Shown here piece by piece: positions 25,403-33,887 of a DNA stretch of 64,000 nucleotides. This stretch comes from an uncultured Bacteroidales bacterium (lineage in GTDB: Bacteria > Bacteroidota > Bacteroidia > Bacteroidales > Muribaculaceae), in contig CADCFN010000007.1 of assembly GCA_902800715.1 (NCBI GenBank), positions 114,988 to 178,987 on the forward strand. The letters run 5' to 3'. The notes beneath the pieces were generated by a model. The model worked only from the letters and a program-made list of their open reading frames with translations. It ran no database searches and was not told the DNA's origin. The first letter of the stretch is position 1. The number at the start of each line of letters is the position of its first letter. Made by a program: the position numbers and the translations under genes.

Positions 25403-28400
25403 TCATGAAATGAGGATATCGATAAGGGTTGTTACATCGGCCACACTCAGTTCCAAGTCGTTGTTGAGGTCACCGATTTGAATCAATTCATCATCATAAT
25501 CGCCACTGACCAATATGTCGATGAGGGTAGTCACATCGGCAACCGAGAGTTCTCCGTCACGATTCACATCACCACGCACATAAGCAAACTGGTCGGTGAT
25601 GTCGGCGACCGTGTATTTGTTGGTCGTCGAGGTAATCTCAAGATAGATATCCTTGTTGATTCCCGTCACGTCAACACTCTGGTGGGCATTGTCGCCCTGA
25701 CTGAGCACGACATTGAAACTGTAGTCAGCACTGGTCACATTGAAGGTGCGGTAATAGAATCGCTGCCCTTGGATGACCTTGGTGGCAGTCACTTTTACAC
25801 CGGGCCAGCTGTCACTGATGGCACCTGTATTGTCCCATGCATAGATATAAACGCTCCCCCAGTTGTTGGGTGCCACGGTAGGATCTTTGACATAAACCGT
25901 TGCAGTGTAAGGAACAAAGCCGTGGAAGATGTACTCGCGCTGCACCACATTACGCACCTTACCCTCATAGAGAACGCCTGCCGTGAGCACGGTGTTGTCG
26001 GTAAACGTGAGGCGTACCTGGCCTATTGCCTGACGGCTGCTAGATGTGGGCATGCTGCCATCGGTGGTATATACTATAACCGCATCACTGCTGCTGGCGG
26101 TTACGTTGACAGTCACACTGCCCTGATACTGACCGCTCTCCTTGTCGATGGTCAGGGTGGGTGCAGGTGAGGTGTAGTTGGTCACCGTGTGATGCCAATT
26201 GCCGTCGATGTAGTAACCATGGTTGCGGAAGGTCAGGTCGCTCGTCTGGGTGCCGTCGGTGACAAAGATGATGCCTGTGGGGTCGCTGGTGTTGCTGCCC
26301 TCGTAAATCCATTTCCAAATCTTGCGCATGCCATCGGCCGTCGTGCCCATCAGCGCCATTGCCTGGCCCGGCCAGTTACCGCCCGTGAAGTTGCTGCTGC
26401 TGTTCCACACCCAGGTGGTCACGCTGCTCACGCTTGCCGATGTTTCCAGAAAGACGCTCATGTCATCCTCTTCGCAACTGGGCTCATAAACATCAATCGG
26501 TGTTACTGGGCTGGTTCCGTTTCCCTCGCCGTCGTTGCTTGAGAGTTCCTCCTGGGTTCCGTCATAGCTCAGCACGGTGCCCGAGTTGGCGCTGCTGGTG
26601 TACAGATAAGGTCCGTCTGTGCCGATTTTGCCGGGTGCAGGCGTAAGCGAGGTTGAGAGGACATAGATGCGCATGTTACCCTTGCCGCTGCACGAGGTGG
26701 TGGTGAGGGTGCCGTTGGTCACGGTTTTGACGTCACCCGTGATACAGTCGGTATAGGTGCCGTTGAGCACGCCACTGAAGGTGGCGGGTCCGTTAATCGT
26801 CACGAGAACATAACTGTCGGTCGTGCTGTCGGTATAACGGCGCTTAAAAGCATAGCCACCGCTAGACGAACAGCCGCTGGTGCTGTACTGGCCCTTGCGC
26901 AGGGCGGGAACAGCCTGACGGATACGGTTCAGTCGCTGCAGATGCTTGACCAGCGGCTTGCTCAGCGTTGCAGCCAGGTTGCCCGAGGCGTCGTTGGCAA
27001 CACCGAAGTCTGTAGCGGTTACGTTACCCTTGATGTAGCCACCGTAGTAGGCACGTCCACTGTCCTTGAGGGGACCATTGCCTCCCGGGTCAATGGTTTT
27101 GCCTGCCTTGAACTCGATTTCACTACCATAGTACAGGCAAGGGATGCCGCGGAAGGTGAACATCAGTGACAGGTTCTCTGCCCACTGGTTTGTACCCTCG
27201 TTGAAGCGGATGTTGTCGTTGGGACCGGGACTATAGTCGTGGCTATCGACATAAACCACGTTGTAAGTGGCGTCGTTGTAATATTTGTCACCATTGATGG
27301 CAAGGTCCCACACGCTGGCGATGTTGTGGAAGGAATAGTGGACAGGAAAGTCAATGACATTCAGTCCCGAAGCACGGCTCACGTCAGGGGTATGGTAAGT
27401 GTTGCCGTTAAGCACGGCGTTATTCGATGTGGGCATGGCGCTTGCCGTCTCATGGCAGTTGTCGTTGTACATCTGCTGGCACGAGCCGATGTTCGCCAGC
27501 GAATTCAAGTCAGTGCTCTCATAGATGGCGATGCCGTCCCAATAGGCGGGGTCATCGTTCCAGCTGTAGTTCTTGCTCTCGGTCCAGGTGTAGAAGTAGG
27601 GCGACAGAGCGGGCTGGTTGCGGTAGGTGACACTGCCCTGATAGCGGGCACATACCTCGGTACACATGAAGAAATCCGCACCATTCAGGCGCTTGCTGCG
27701 GTACTGCTCGCCCAGTGCCTTGAATGCTGGGATATAGATTTTGTTGAACGTCAGACGCGCGATATGGCCGCCCGTATCGATGCGGAAACCGTCAACGCCC
27801 ATCTTGATGAACGAGCCATAGCAGTTGATGAGGTATTCTGCCACAGCGGGATTCTCGGTATTCAAATCAACGCAGTCACCGGCAATCTGCGCCCACCAGC
27901 GCGTGTTGTCGTCCCAGTTGAACTGGCCGAAGTGGTGCCAACGGTTGTGATTGTCGTGGTTCTGGTTGTCGGTATTCTTCATCTGCTTCAGGCGCGCGTC
28001 ATATTGCTGGCCCGAAGGCAGACTGTTGTAGTTGGTCGGCAACAGACCGCCCACCGAGTCGGTGGTATAGGGTTTCATACACTCATTAATCTTGAACTGG
28101 TTGGCATTCCAGTCGCGGGTGAACAGTTTACACAGGTGTTCCTCGCCGAAGTTGCCCGTGTGATTGAGCACCACATCGAGCAACACCTTCATGCCACGGG
28201 CATGCGCCTCGTCGATGAGCGTCTGGAACGTCGTGTCACCGCTTTCGTAGCGGTGGTCCACACGGCTGAAGTTGCGGGCATGATAACCGTGGTAGTCCAG
28301 GCCCGAGGCGTTCTCAACGATGGGCGTTACCCACACGGCGGTGAAACCCAGCGCCTTGATATAGTCCAGTTTTTCAATCAGGCCCTTGAAATCACCACGC

Positions 28401-28621
28401 CAGCAGGGGTCGCCATGGTTGGCAGCGCCACCATCCCAACACTGGGCGTTGTTACCGGGATCGCCGTCATAGAAACGGGTGGTAATCACAAAATAGATGC
28501 TCTCGTCGCGGAAATCGTTGCGGGGACCGACAAATGCCGCCCACGCCTGCTGGGTTACAGCCAGAGTGAGCAACAGGACCAAAGCCAGCAACTTGAAATG
28601 GTTATTTCGAGGTGTAAACAT
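25403..28621 (-). CDS. Secreted multidomain alpha-amylase (GH13) with CBM26-like and dockerin-like modules
   Basis: 1072 residues from the ATG at 28621, which begins the signal peptide ending QQAWA; the longer frame crosses the promoter. The GH13 barrel (about 35-600) shows all four conserved regions: DVVLNHTG, GVDGFRIDTGGH (nucleophile Asp, about 280), MCTEVC (acid/base Glu, about 320) and VDSHD (about 460). A CBM26-like starch-binding domain (about 720-807, WPGQAM) follows, then a chitobiase C-terminal-like domain (about 823-897). A second CBM26-like domain (about 920-1000, SWPGVKV) and two dockerin-like repeats (GDVNRDGELSVAD, GDLNNDLELSVAD) end the protein. It hydrolyses alpha-1,4-glucans outside the cell. 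No sus genes lie nearby. Confidence 0.93.
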   Translation of the reverse strand: MFTPRNNHFKLLALVLLLTLAVTQQAWAAFVGPRNDFRDESIYFVITTRFYDGDPGNNAQCWDGGAANHGDPCWRGDFKGLIEKLDYIKALGFTAVWVTPIVENASGLDYHGYHARNFSRVDHRYESGDTTFQTLIDEAHARGMKVLLDVVLNHTGNFGEEHLCKLFTRDWNANQFKINECMKPYTTDSVGGLLPTNYNSLPSGQQYDARLKQMKNTDNQNHDNHNRWHHFGQFNWDDNTRWWAQIAGDCVDLNTENPAVAEYLINCYGSFIKMGVDGFRIDTGGHIARLTFNKIYIPAFKALGEQYRSKRLNGADFFMCTEVCARYQGSVTYRNQPALSPYFYTWTESKNYSWNDDPAYWDGIAIYESTDLNSLANIGSCQQMYNDNCHETASAMPTSNNAVLNGNTYHTPDVSRASGLNVIDFPVHYSFHNIASVWDLAINGDKYYNDATYNVVYVDSHDYSPGPNDNIRFNEGTNQWAENLSLMFTFRGIPCLYYGSEIEFKAGKTIDPGGNGPLKDSGRAYYGGYIKGNVTATDFGVANDASGNLAATLSKPLVKHLQRLNRIRQAVPALRKGQYSTSGCSSSGGYAFKRRYTDSTTDSYVLVTINGPATFSGVLNGTYTDCITGDVKTVTNGTLTTTSCSGKGNMRIYVLSTSLTPAPGKIGTDGPYLYTSSANSGTVLSYDGTQEELSSNDGEGNGTSPVTPIDVYEPSCEEDDMSVFLETSASVSSVTTWVWNSSSNFTGGNWPGQAMALMGTTADGMRKIWKWIYEGSNTSDPTGIIFVTDGTQTSDLTFRNHGYYIDGNWHHTVTNYTSPAPTLTIDKESGQYQGSVTVNVTASSSDAVIVYTTDGSMPTSSSRQAIGQVRLTFTDNTVLTAGVLYEGKVRNVVQREYIFHGFVPYTATVYVKDPTVAPNNWGSVYIYAWDNTGAISDSWPGVKVTATKVIQGQRFYYRTFNVTSADYSFNVVLSQGDNAHQSVDVTGINKDIYLEITSTTNKYTVADITDQFAYVRGDVNRDGELSVADVTTLIDILVSGDYDDELIQIGDLNNDLELSVADVTTLIDILIS

Positions 28622-28665
28622 ATTAAAAAAGTTAAAAAAGTGATAAAAAAAACTGTTAATTACTG

Positions 28666-28696
28666 CAAATTTAAACTTAATGGGCGCATAAACAAA
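28666..28696 (-). promoter_or_regulatory. Promoter of the alpha-amylase gene
   Basis: Minus strand: TTTG, 19 bases, TAAATTTG. The predicted leader is about 40 nt. Confidence 0.68.
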
Positions 28697-28763
28697 AGAA
28701 TTCGTCGAAATATCCATTAAAATTCGTATGCAATCGTTTGCATCTATAAAAATCACTAATAAC

Positions 28764-28796
28764 AAAAAAAGCCCGCCGTTTTTACTCAGCGGGCAG
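28764..28796 (-). terminator. Terminator after the small secreted protein gene
   Basis: Minus strand: GCCCGC, 12-base loop region, GCGGGC, then seven T residues and G. Confidence 0.85.
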
Positions 28797-28833
28797 TGCT
28801 TTTTAATTCACTTCATTAACCATTAACCAAATT

Positions 28834-29127
28834 TTATCTCAGATAGCCAGCTACAACGTATACCGTTCCACGGCGGGAGGGAATCATTCGGTAGAGTACT
28901 CCGCCAGCAGTCCACATGCGTCCACGGTTGACGATGATGAGCTTGCCTTTAGCGGGTCGGTGTGAGAAGCGTGTGCCGATGGCCGGACGATGAGCGATGT
29001 GCATTCGGTGCTCGATGCGGGCCTTGGGCCTTGCCTCATGACGATGCTTGTGATTACTTGCCATAGCTGTGCTGGGCAGGAGTAACGTGATAGTCGCAAT
29101 AGCGCTCAATAAAAATTTCGTTTTCAT
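28834..29127 (-). CDS. Small secreted basic His/Arg-rich protein, unknown
   Basis: 97 residues with a clean signal peptide (about 1-23, ending STAMA). The mature 74 residues are very basic. A His/Arg-rich half (HKHRHEARPKARIEHRMHIA) is followed by a compact beta-like half (KLIIVNRGRMWTAGG, GTVYVVAGYLR). I do not recognise a family. The signal peptide, good start and its own terminator argue that it is real. Metal binding or interaction with acidic polymers is possible but unsupported. It is divergent from a Zn/Cd-type ATPase gene. Confidence 0.6.
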   Translation of the reverse strand: MKTKFLLSAIATITLLLPSTAMASNHKHRHEARPKARIEHRMHIAHRPAIGTRFSHRPAKGKLIIVNRGRMWTAGGVLYRMIPSRRGTVYVVAGYLR

Positions 29128-29368
29128 AATCTTCTCTGTTTTGTGTCAAGGTCACCGAGGTGGCCTCGACTGGTGAAACAATACCGATTTTGTTTTTTTG
29201 TTTGTTGTCTCTTTGACTCACCCCGGAGGCGAAAGTTAAAAGCGTTGAAGGCCATTATCGACACAGGCTCGTTTTTCTACGATAAACCAAAGATTCTTCA
29301 AGACCAATCTTTCAGGCAAAAACAGCCCCAGACTGCACTTTGCAACCCGGTTGCACGGGATTGTGTGT

Positions 29369-29376
29369 ACCTTTGC
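29369..29376 (+). promoter_or_regulatory. -7 box for the P-type ATPase gene
   Basis: TACCTTTG, 30 bases before the ATG at 29406. No well-spaced -33 element is seen. Confidence 0.5.
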
Positions 29377-29405
29377 CCGCAGTAGAACGATAAACAGACA
29401 TCAAT

Positions 29406-31361
29406 ATGAAATCAACGAACGAACACGAGGAGCATTGCCACAGTCATGGCTGCAGTTGCTGCGACGGTGGTCATGACCACAAGGAACATCATGAGGAAAT
29501 GAGCTGGTGGAAACCCGCGCTGTCGCTCGCGATGCTGCTTGCCGGCATCGTGATGGATGCGATGGAGGTGCAGTGGTTCCAGCACGGCTGGCTGAGGCTC
29601 GCCTGGTATGCCGCAGCATGGCTGCCTACCGGGCTGGGCGTGCTGCGTGAGGCCATCGAGGAAGCCCGCGAGGGAGAAATCTTCAGCGAATTCCTGTTGA
29701 TGACGGTAGCAAGCCTCGGCGCATTCGCTATCGGGGAATACCCTGAGGCCATAGCGGTAATGGCCCTGTATTGCATCGGCGAGGCGCTGCAGGACCGCGC
29801 CGTGAGCCGTGCACGCGGCAACATCCAGTCGCTGATTGCCTTCCGCCCCGACCATGCCGTGCTCATCAAGGGTAACGAGCGCGTCACTGTGGACCCTGCC
29901 GACGTCAAGGTGGGCGACATCATCGAGGTCAAGCCCGGCGAGCGGGTGCCTGTCGACGGCACGCTCATGGGCGAGGCTGCGGCATTCGACACCGCTGCGC
30001 TTACTGGCGAGAGTGTACCGCGCATCATCGAGCGGGGAAACGAGGTGCTTGCAGGCATGATAGCCAGTGAGAGCACCGTGCAGCTCAAGGCAGTGCGCAC
30101 CGCCAGCGAGAGCGCCGTTTCACGCATCCTCCACCTTGTCGAGGACGCCACCGAGCGCAAAGCTCCCGCCGAACTGTTCATCCGTCGCTTTGCACGCATC
30201 TACACGCCTGTTGTCATCGGATTGGCGGCACTGGTCATCGTAGCCCCGTGGCTCTATTCACTGGCAGTGCCCGCATTCAGTTTCAACTTCGCGACCTGGC
30301 TGCACCGTGCACTCATTTTCCTGGTCATTTCATGTCCGTGCGCGCTGGTCATCAGCATCCCGCTGAGTTATTTCGCCGGCATCGGCGCCGCATCGCGCCG
30401 TGGCATCCTGTTCAAGGGCAGCAACTACCTGGACGAGATGTCGAGGATAACGGCTGTGGTGTTTGACAAAACCGGGACGCTGACCACGGGAGAATTTACT
30501 GTGAGCGAGGTCAAAGGGCTCACCGACGAACAACTCGGTGCCTTGGCAGCCATTGAGCAGGATAGTCCCCACCCCATCGCCCGAGCCATCATCGACCATC
30601 ATGCGCCTGCAGAGGTCAAAATCGAGAACTTAAAAAACATTGCAGGCTTAGGCATATCCGCTACTATCAACAGCCAAACGTGGCTGGTAGGGACCTCACG
30701 CCTGCTGGAACAAGAGAACATCGCTTATCCCGCCGCGCTCAAGGATATCAAGGATACGATGGTTGCCGTTGCCATTGCAGGTGAATATGCGGGGCATGTC
30801 CTGTTGAGCGACAAGCCCAAAGAAGACAGCGCTGCCGCCATCGACGCATTGCACCGCCAGGGAATCGAGACGGTAATGTTGTCGGGCGACAGGCAGGCTC
30901 TGACCGACAGTGTTGCACAGCACCTGGGCATCAACGAAGCGCATGGCGACCTGCTGCCGCAAGGCAAGGTAGAACACATCGAACGCTTGCAACACATGGG
31001 CAAACAAGTGGCATTTGTGGGCGACGGCATCAATGATGCGCCTGTGCTGGCACTGAGCGATGTGGGTATCGCCATGGGTGCCCTGGGCAGTGACATGGCC
31101 ATCGAGACCGCCGATGTCGTCATCCAAACCGACCAGCCCTCACGCGTGGCCGAGGCCGTCACCCTGGGCAAGCGCACGCGCCACATTGTGACACAGAACA
31201 TCGCTTTTGCCATCGCCATCAAGGTGCTGGTGATGATTTTGGGCGTCCTCGGCATCGCCACCATGTGGCAGGCTGTATTTGCCGACGTAGGCGTCGCCCT
31301 GCTCTGCGTCCTCAATGCCCTGCGCCTCGCCTCACTCACCAAGCCCCACGCTAAGGTTTAA
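29406..31361 (+). CDS. P1B-type heavy-metal-exporting ATPase (Zn/Cd/Pb type)
   Basis: 651 residues. Signatures are SCPCALVISIPLSY (CPC metal motif in TM6), the phosphorylation site DKTGTLTTGE, the HP locus SPHPIARAI and GDGINDAPVLALSDVGIAMG. CPC together with Gly and Asp-rich later segments fits the ZntA/CadA group, which pumps Zn, Cd or Pb out of the cytoplasm. The N-terminus lacks a folded HMA domain. Instead residues 7-29 hold eight His and four Cys in a short tail. The last residues (about PHAKV) are encoded inside a repeat element that supplies the stop codon. Confidence 0.94.
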   Translation: MKSTNEHEEHCHSHGCSCCDGGHDHKEHHEEMSWWKPALSLAMLLAGIVMDAMEVQWFQHGWLRLAWYAAAWLPTGLGVLREAIEEAREGEIFSEFLLMTVASLGAFAIGEYPEAIAVMALYCIGEALQDRAVSRARGNIQSLIAFRPDHAVLIKGNERVTVDPADVKVGDIIEVKPGERVPVDGTLMGEAAAFDTAALTGESVPRIIERGNEVLAGMIASESTVQLKAVRTASESAVSRILHLVEDATERKAPAELFIRRFARIYTPVVIGLAALVIVAPWLYSLAVPAFSFNFATWLHRALIFLVISCPCALVISIPLSYFAGIGAASRRGILFKGSNYLDEMSRITAVVFDKTGTLTTGEFTVSEVKGLTDEQLGALAAIEQDSPHPIARAIIDHHAPAEVKIENLKNIAGLGISATINSQTWLVGTSRLLEQENIAYPAALKDIKDTMVAVAIAGEYAGHVLLSDKPKEDSAAAIDALHRQGIETVMLSGDRQALTDSVAQHLGINEAHGDLLPQGKVEHIERLQHMGKQVAFVGDGINDAPVLALSDVGIAMGALGSDMAIETADVVIQTDQPSRVAEAVTLGKRTRHIVTQNIAFAIAIKVLVMILGVLGIATMWQAVFADVGVALLCVLNALRLASLTKPHAKV

Positions 31362-31535
31362 TGCTCGCTGCGCTCGCAGTTTAGAGTTTAGAGTTTAGAG
31401 GGGCATCCGCATCGTGCTGCCCCACGCTAAGGCGCTAAGTCGCCAAGAATCTTTGAAAACAATAAATACGATGTGTTAGCTTTTAGTTGTTAGCGGGCAT
31501 CCGCATCGTACTGCCCCACGCTAAGGCGTTAAGAA
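31344..31535 (+). repeat. Dispersed intergenic repeat, copy A
   Basis: It starts CCCCACGCTAAGG inside the ATPase 3' end. It runs through ATGCTCGCTGCGCTCGCAG, three AGTTTAG heptamers and GGCATCCGC. CCCCACGCTAAGGCGCTAAG follows, and the GGCATCCGCATCGT-to-CGCTAAG block then occurs a second time. Copies B and C lie at 44732 and 57020. Confidence 0.88.
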
Positions 31536-31588
31536 TTTGAAAATAAATACAAGAAATACAATGTATTGATTATCAAAATAATATAATA

Positions 31589-31615
31589 TTGTCTTGGTTG
31601 TCTTTATTGTCTTCT
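31589..31615. repeat. 9-bp tandem array TTGTCTTNN, three units
   Basis: TTGTCTTGG, TTGTCTTTA and TTGTCTTCT lie in exact tandem in the gap between the P-type ATPase and M3 peptidase genes. A looser CTAG-containing stretch lies at 31683-31708, next to the peptidase stop. Confidence 0.75.
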
Positions 31616-31633
31616 AAAAAACGTAAAGAATAT

Positions 31634-31669
31634 AGGCATCTGCTTCCAATATATGGAATGCAGATGCCT
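31634..31669. terminator. Bidirectional hairpin between ATPase and M3 peptidase
   Basis: AGGCATCTGC pairs with GCAGATGCCT and, past a one-base bulge, TTCCA with TGGAA. On the minus strand TTTACGTTTTTT follows within 20 bases. Confidence 0.72.
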
Positions 31670-31723
31670 AATTGCTTGTTGTCTAGGTTATTCTAGACGT
31701 TGTCCTAGTTGTCTGAAAAGGAC

Positions 31724-33847
31724 TTATTTCAGGCCACGGTTGCGGAGCAGTGCGTCAGAGGTCGGAGCCTGACCACGGTACTGCTTGTAGAGCTCCATGG
31801 GATCCATGGTGTCACCTGACTCGAGCAGTTTGCGGAAAGCGTCGGCAGTTGCCTTGTCAAAGCAACCGGCCTTCTCGAAGGGCAGATAACCGTCAGCCTC
31901 AAGCACCTGAGCCCACAGGTAGGTGTAGTAACCGCAAGCATACTGGTCATCAGCAAAGATGTGCTTGAAGTAGGGGCTGCGATAGCGGAACTCGACCAGT
32001 GCGGGCATATTGAGCTGGTTCTTCACATCCTGCTCAAAGGCCTTCACGTCAATAGCCTTCACTTCCTCGGGGGTCCAGGCTTTCTTGTGCCAGTACATAT
32101 CCAGCAGGGCGGCACCCACCAGCTCGGTGGTCATAAAGCCCATATTGAACTGTGCGCTCTCGTTGAGCTTCTGCACGAGGCTGTCGGGAATCACCTCACC
32201 AGTCTTGTAGTGACGGGCGTAGTTCTTCAATACCTCAGGCTCAAATGCCCAGTGCTCGTTGATTTGAGAGGGCATCTCGACAAGGTCGCGGTCGGTGTTG
32301 GTACCGGCCAGGCCACGATACTGCACGCGGGTGAGCATGCCGTGGAGGGCATGGCCGAACTCGTGGAAGACGGTCTGTACCTCGTCCCAGGTGAGCAGCG
32401 AGGGGGTGTCGCCTGAGGGAGGCGTCATGCTTGCCACGTTGTAGATGATGGGACGGATGTTCTCGCCACCATAGTTGTAGGCCTCCTGCATGGCTTCCAT
32501 CCAGGCACCCTGAGCCTTAACGGGACGGGGCAGATAGTCGGTCATGAAGACGGCGAGGTGCTTGCCCTCGGCATCCTTCACGTCATAGACCTTAACCTCG
32601 GGATGATACTTGGGAGCATCGGGCATCTCCTCGAAGGTGAGGCCGTAGAGCTTGTTGGCAGCAAAGAAGATACCGTTCTTCACCACGCTGTCGAGAGCGA
32701 AATAGGGGCGCACGTCGTCCTCGCTGAAGTTGAATTTCTCCTTCTTCACCTTCTCGGCATAGTAGTAATAGTCACAAGCCTCGAACTCGGCAGTGTCGCC
32801 ATGAGCGGCAGCATAGGCCTTCATATCGGCAACTTCCTCGTCAACCTTCTTGGTGGCGGGGCGGAAGAGCGACATCAGCAGGTCCTCGGCAGCCTTGGGA
32901 GTCTTGGCCATGTAGGGGTCAACGGCATAGTCGGCATAGGTGTTGAAACCGAGCAGGTTAGCCTTCTGCTGGCGGAGCAAGAGGATGTTGCGGATGTTCT
33001 CGCTGTTGTCCCACTTGTCACCGTGGCTGGCGGTGGTGGTGTAGGTCTCATACATCTTGCGGCGCAGGTCGCGGCTGTCGGCATAGGTCAGCACGGCCAG
33101 ACGGGTCGAAGCGGTAGCGGTGAATGCCCACTGTCCCTTCTTGCCTTTCTCGGCAGCGAGCTTGGCGGCATTGTCGATGATGTTCTGGGGCAGACCCTTG
33201 AGGTCCTCTTCCTTCTCGATGAAGAAGACGCAGTTGTCCATGTCGTGCATCACGTTGTTACCGAAGTTGAGCTTGAACTTACCCAGCTTGCTGTTGATTT
33301 CCTTCAAGGAGTCCTTCTGGGCAGCGGTGAGCAGGGCACCGTTGCGCACAAACTCCTTGTAGTACTTCTCGGTGAGGCGCTTCTGGATGGGATCCAAGCC
33401 CAGGCTGTCGGCGTTGTCATAGACGGCCTTTACCTTGGCAAAGAGGCTGTCGTTCATGTACATGCCGTCGCTCTGTTTGGTGAGCATGGGCAGCAGATCC
33501 TCGGAGAGTTTCTGCATCTCCTCGGTGTTGTCACTGCTACTGAGAGCATTGAACACTCTCGACACCTTGTCCAGGATGCGGCCGCTGTTGTCCAGGGCCA
33601 GGATGGTGTTCTCGAAGTTGGGGACTGCCGTGTTCTTGATGATGGAATCAATCTCGGCGTTCTGCTCAGCAATACCGGCCTCGACGGCGGGCATGTAGTC
33701 ACCGTAGGTGATCTTGTCAAACGGCGGGATGCCGTACTCGTTGGCGTACTCCGACATAAACGGATTGTTCTCGTTGGATTTCTTGTCACAGCTGCTCACC
33801 AGCACGAGTGCAGCGAGCGCCAGGACGGTGAATAAAACTTTCTTCAT
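31724..33847 (-). CDS. M3-family zinc metallopeptidase (peptidyl-dipeptidase Dcp-like) lipoprotein
   Basis: 707 residues. The lipoprotein signal ends VSSC at Cys20. The zinc site is HEFGHALHGML (HExxH, near residue 498), with the third-ligand Glu in VEMPSQINEHW. Length and the C-terminal RYRSPYFKHIFADDQYACGYYTYLWAQV match Dcp/oligopeptidase A. It removes dipeptides from peptide C-termini, here in the periplasm or at a membrane surface given the lipid anchor. It is the last gene of a four-gene minus-strand cluster with an EEP protein and two rhomboids. Confidence 0.93.
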   Translation of the reverse strand: MKKVLFTVLALAALVLVSSCDKKSNENNPFMSEYANEYGIPPFDKITYGDYMPAVEAGIAEQNAEIDSIIKNTAVPNFENTILALDNSGRILDKVSRVFNALSSSDNTEEMQKLSEDLLPMLTKQSDGMYMNDSLFAKVKAVYDNADSLGLDPIQKRLTEKYYKEFVRNGALLTAAQKDSLKEINSKLGKFKLNFGNNVMHDMDNCVFFIEKEEDLKGLPQNIIDNAAKLAAEKGKKGQWAFTATASTRLAVLTYADSRDLRRKMYETYTTTASHGDKWDNSENIRNILLLRQQKANLLGFNTYADYAVDPYMAKTPKAAEDLLMSLFRPATKKVDEEVADMKAYAAAHGDTAEFEACDYYYYAEKVKKEKFNFSEDDVRPYFALDSVVKNGIFFAANKLYGLTFEEMPDAPKYHPEVKVYDVKDAEGKHLAVFMTDYLPRPVKAQGAWMEAMQEAYNYGGENIRPIIYNVASMTPPSGDTPSLLTWDEVQTVFHEFGHALHGMLTRVQYRGLAGTNTDRDLVEMPSQINEHWAFEPEVLKNYARHYKTGEVIPDSLVQKLNESAQFNMGFMTTELVGAALLDMYWHKKAWTPEEVKAIDVKAFEQDVKNQLNMPALVEFRYRSPYFKHIFADDQYACGYYTYLWAQVLEADGYLPFEKAGCFDKATADAFRKLLESGDTMDPMELYKQYRGQAPTSDALLRNRGLK

Positions 33848-33887
33848 TTTTTCTGATTTGGTTAGTTATGATTAATATTAGTACAAT

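Noticed and set aside
27239-28720. 493-residue plus-strand frame opposite the amylase gene
   Set aside because: It is the antisense of a well-supported GH13 gene, with Val/Gly/His-rich composition typical of a shadow frame.
32558-33835. 425-residue plus-strand frame opposite the M3 peptidase
   Set aside because: A shadow of the HExxH peptidase gene; low-complexity Leu/Val/Gly/His composition and no promoter.
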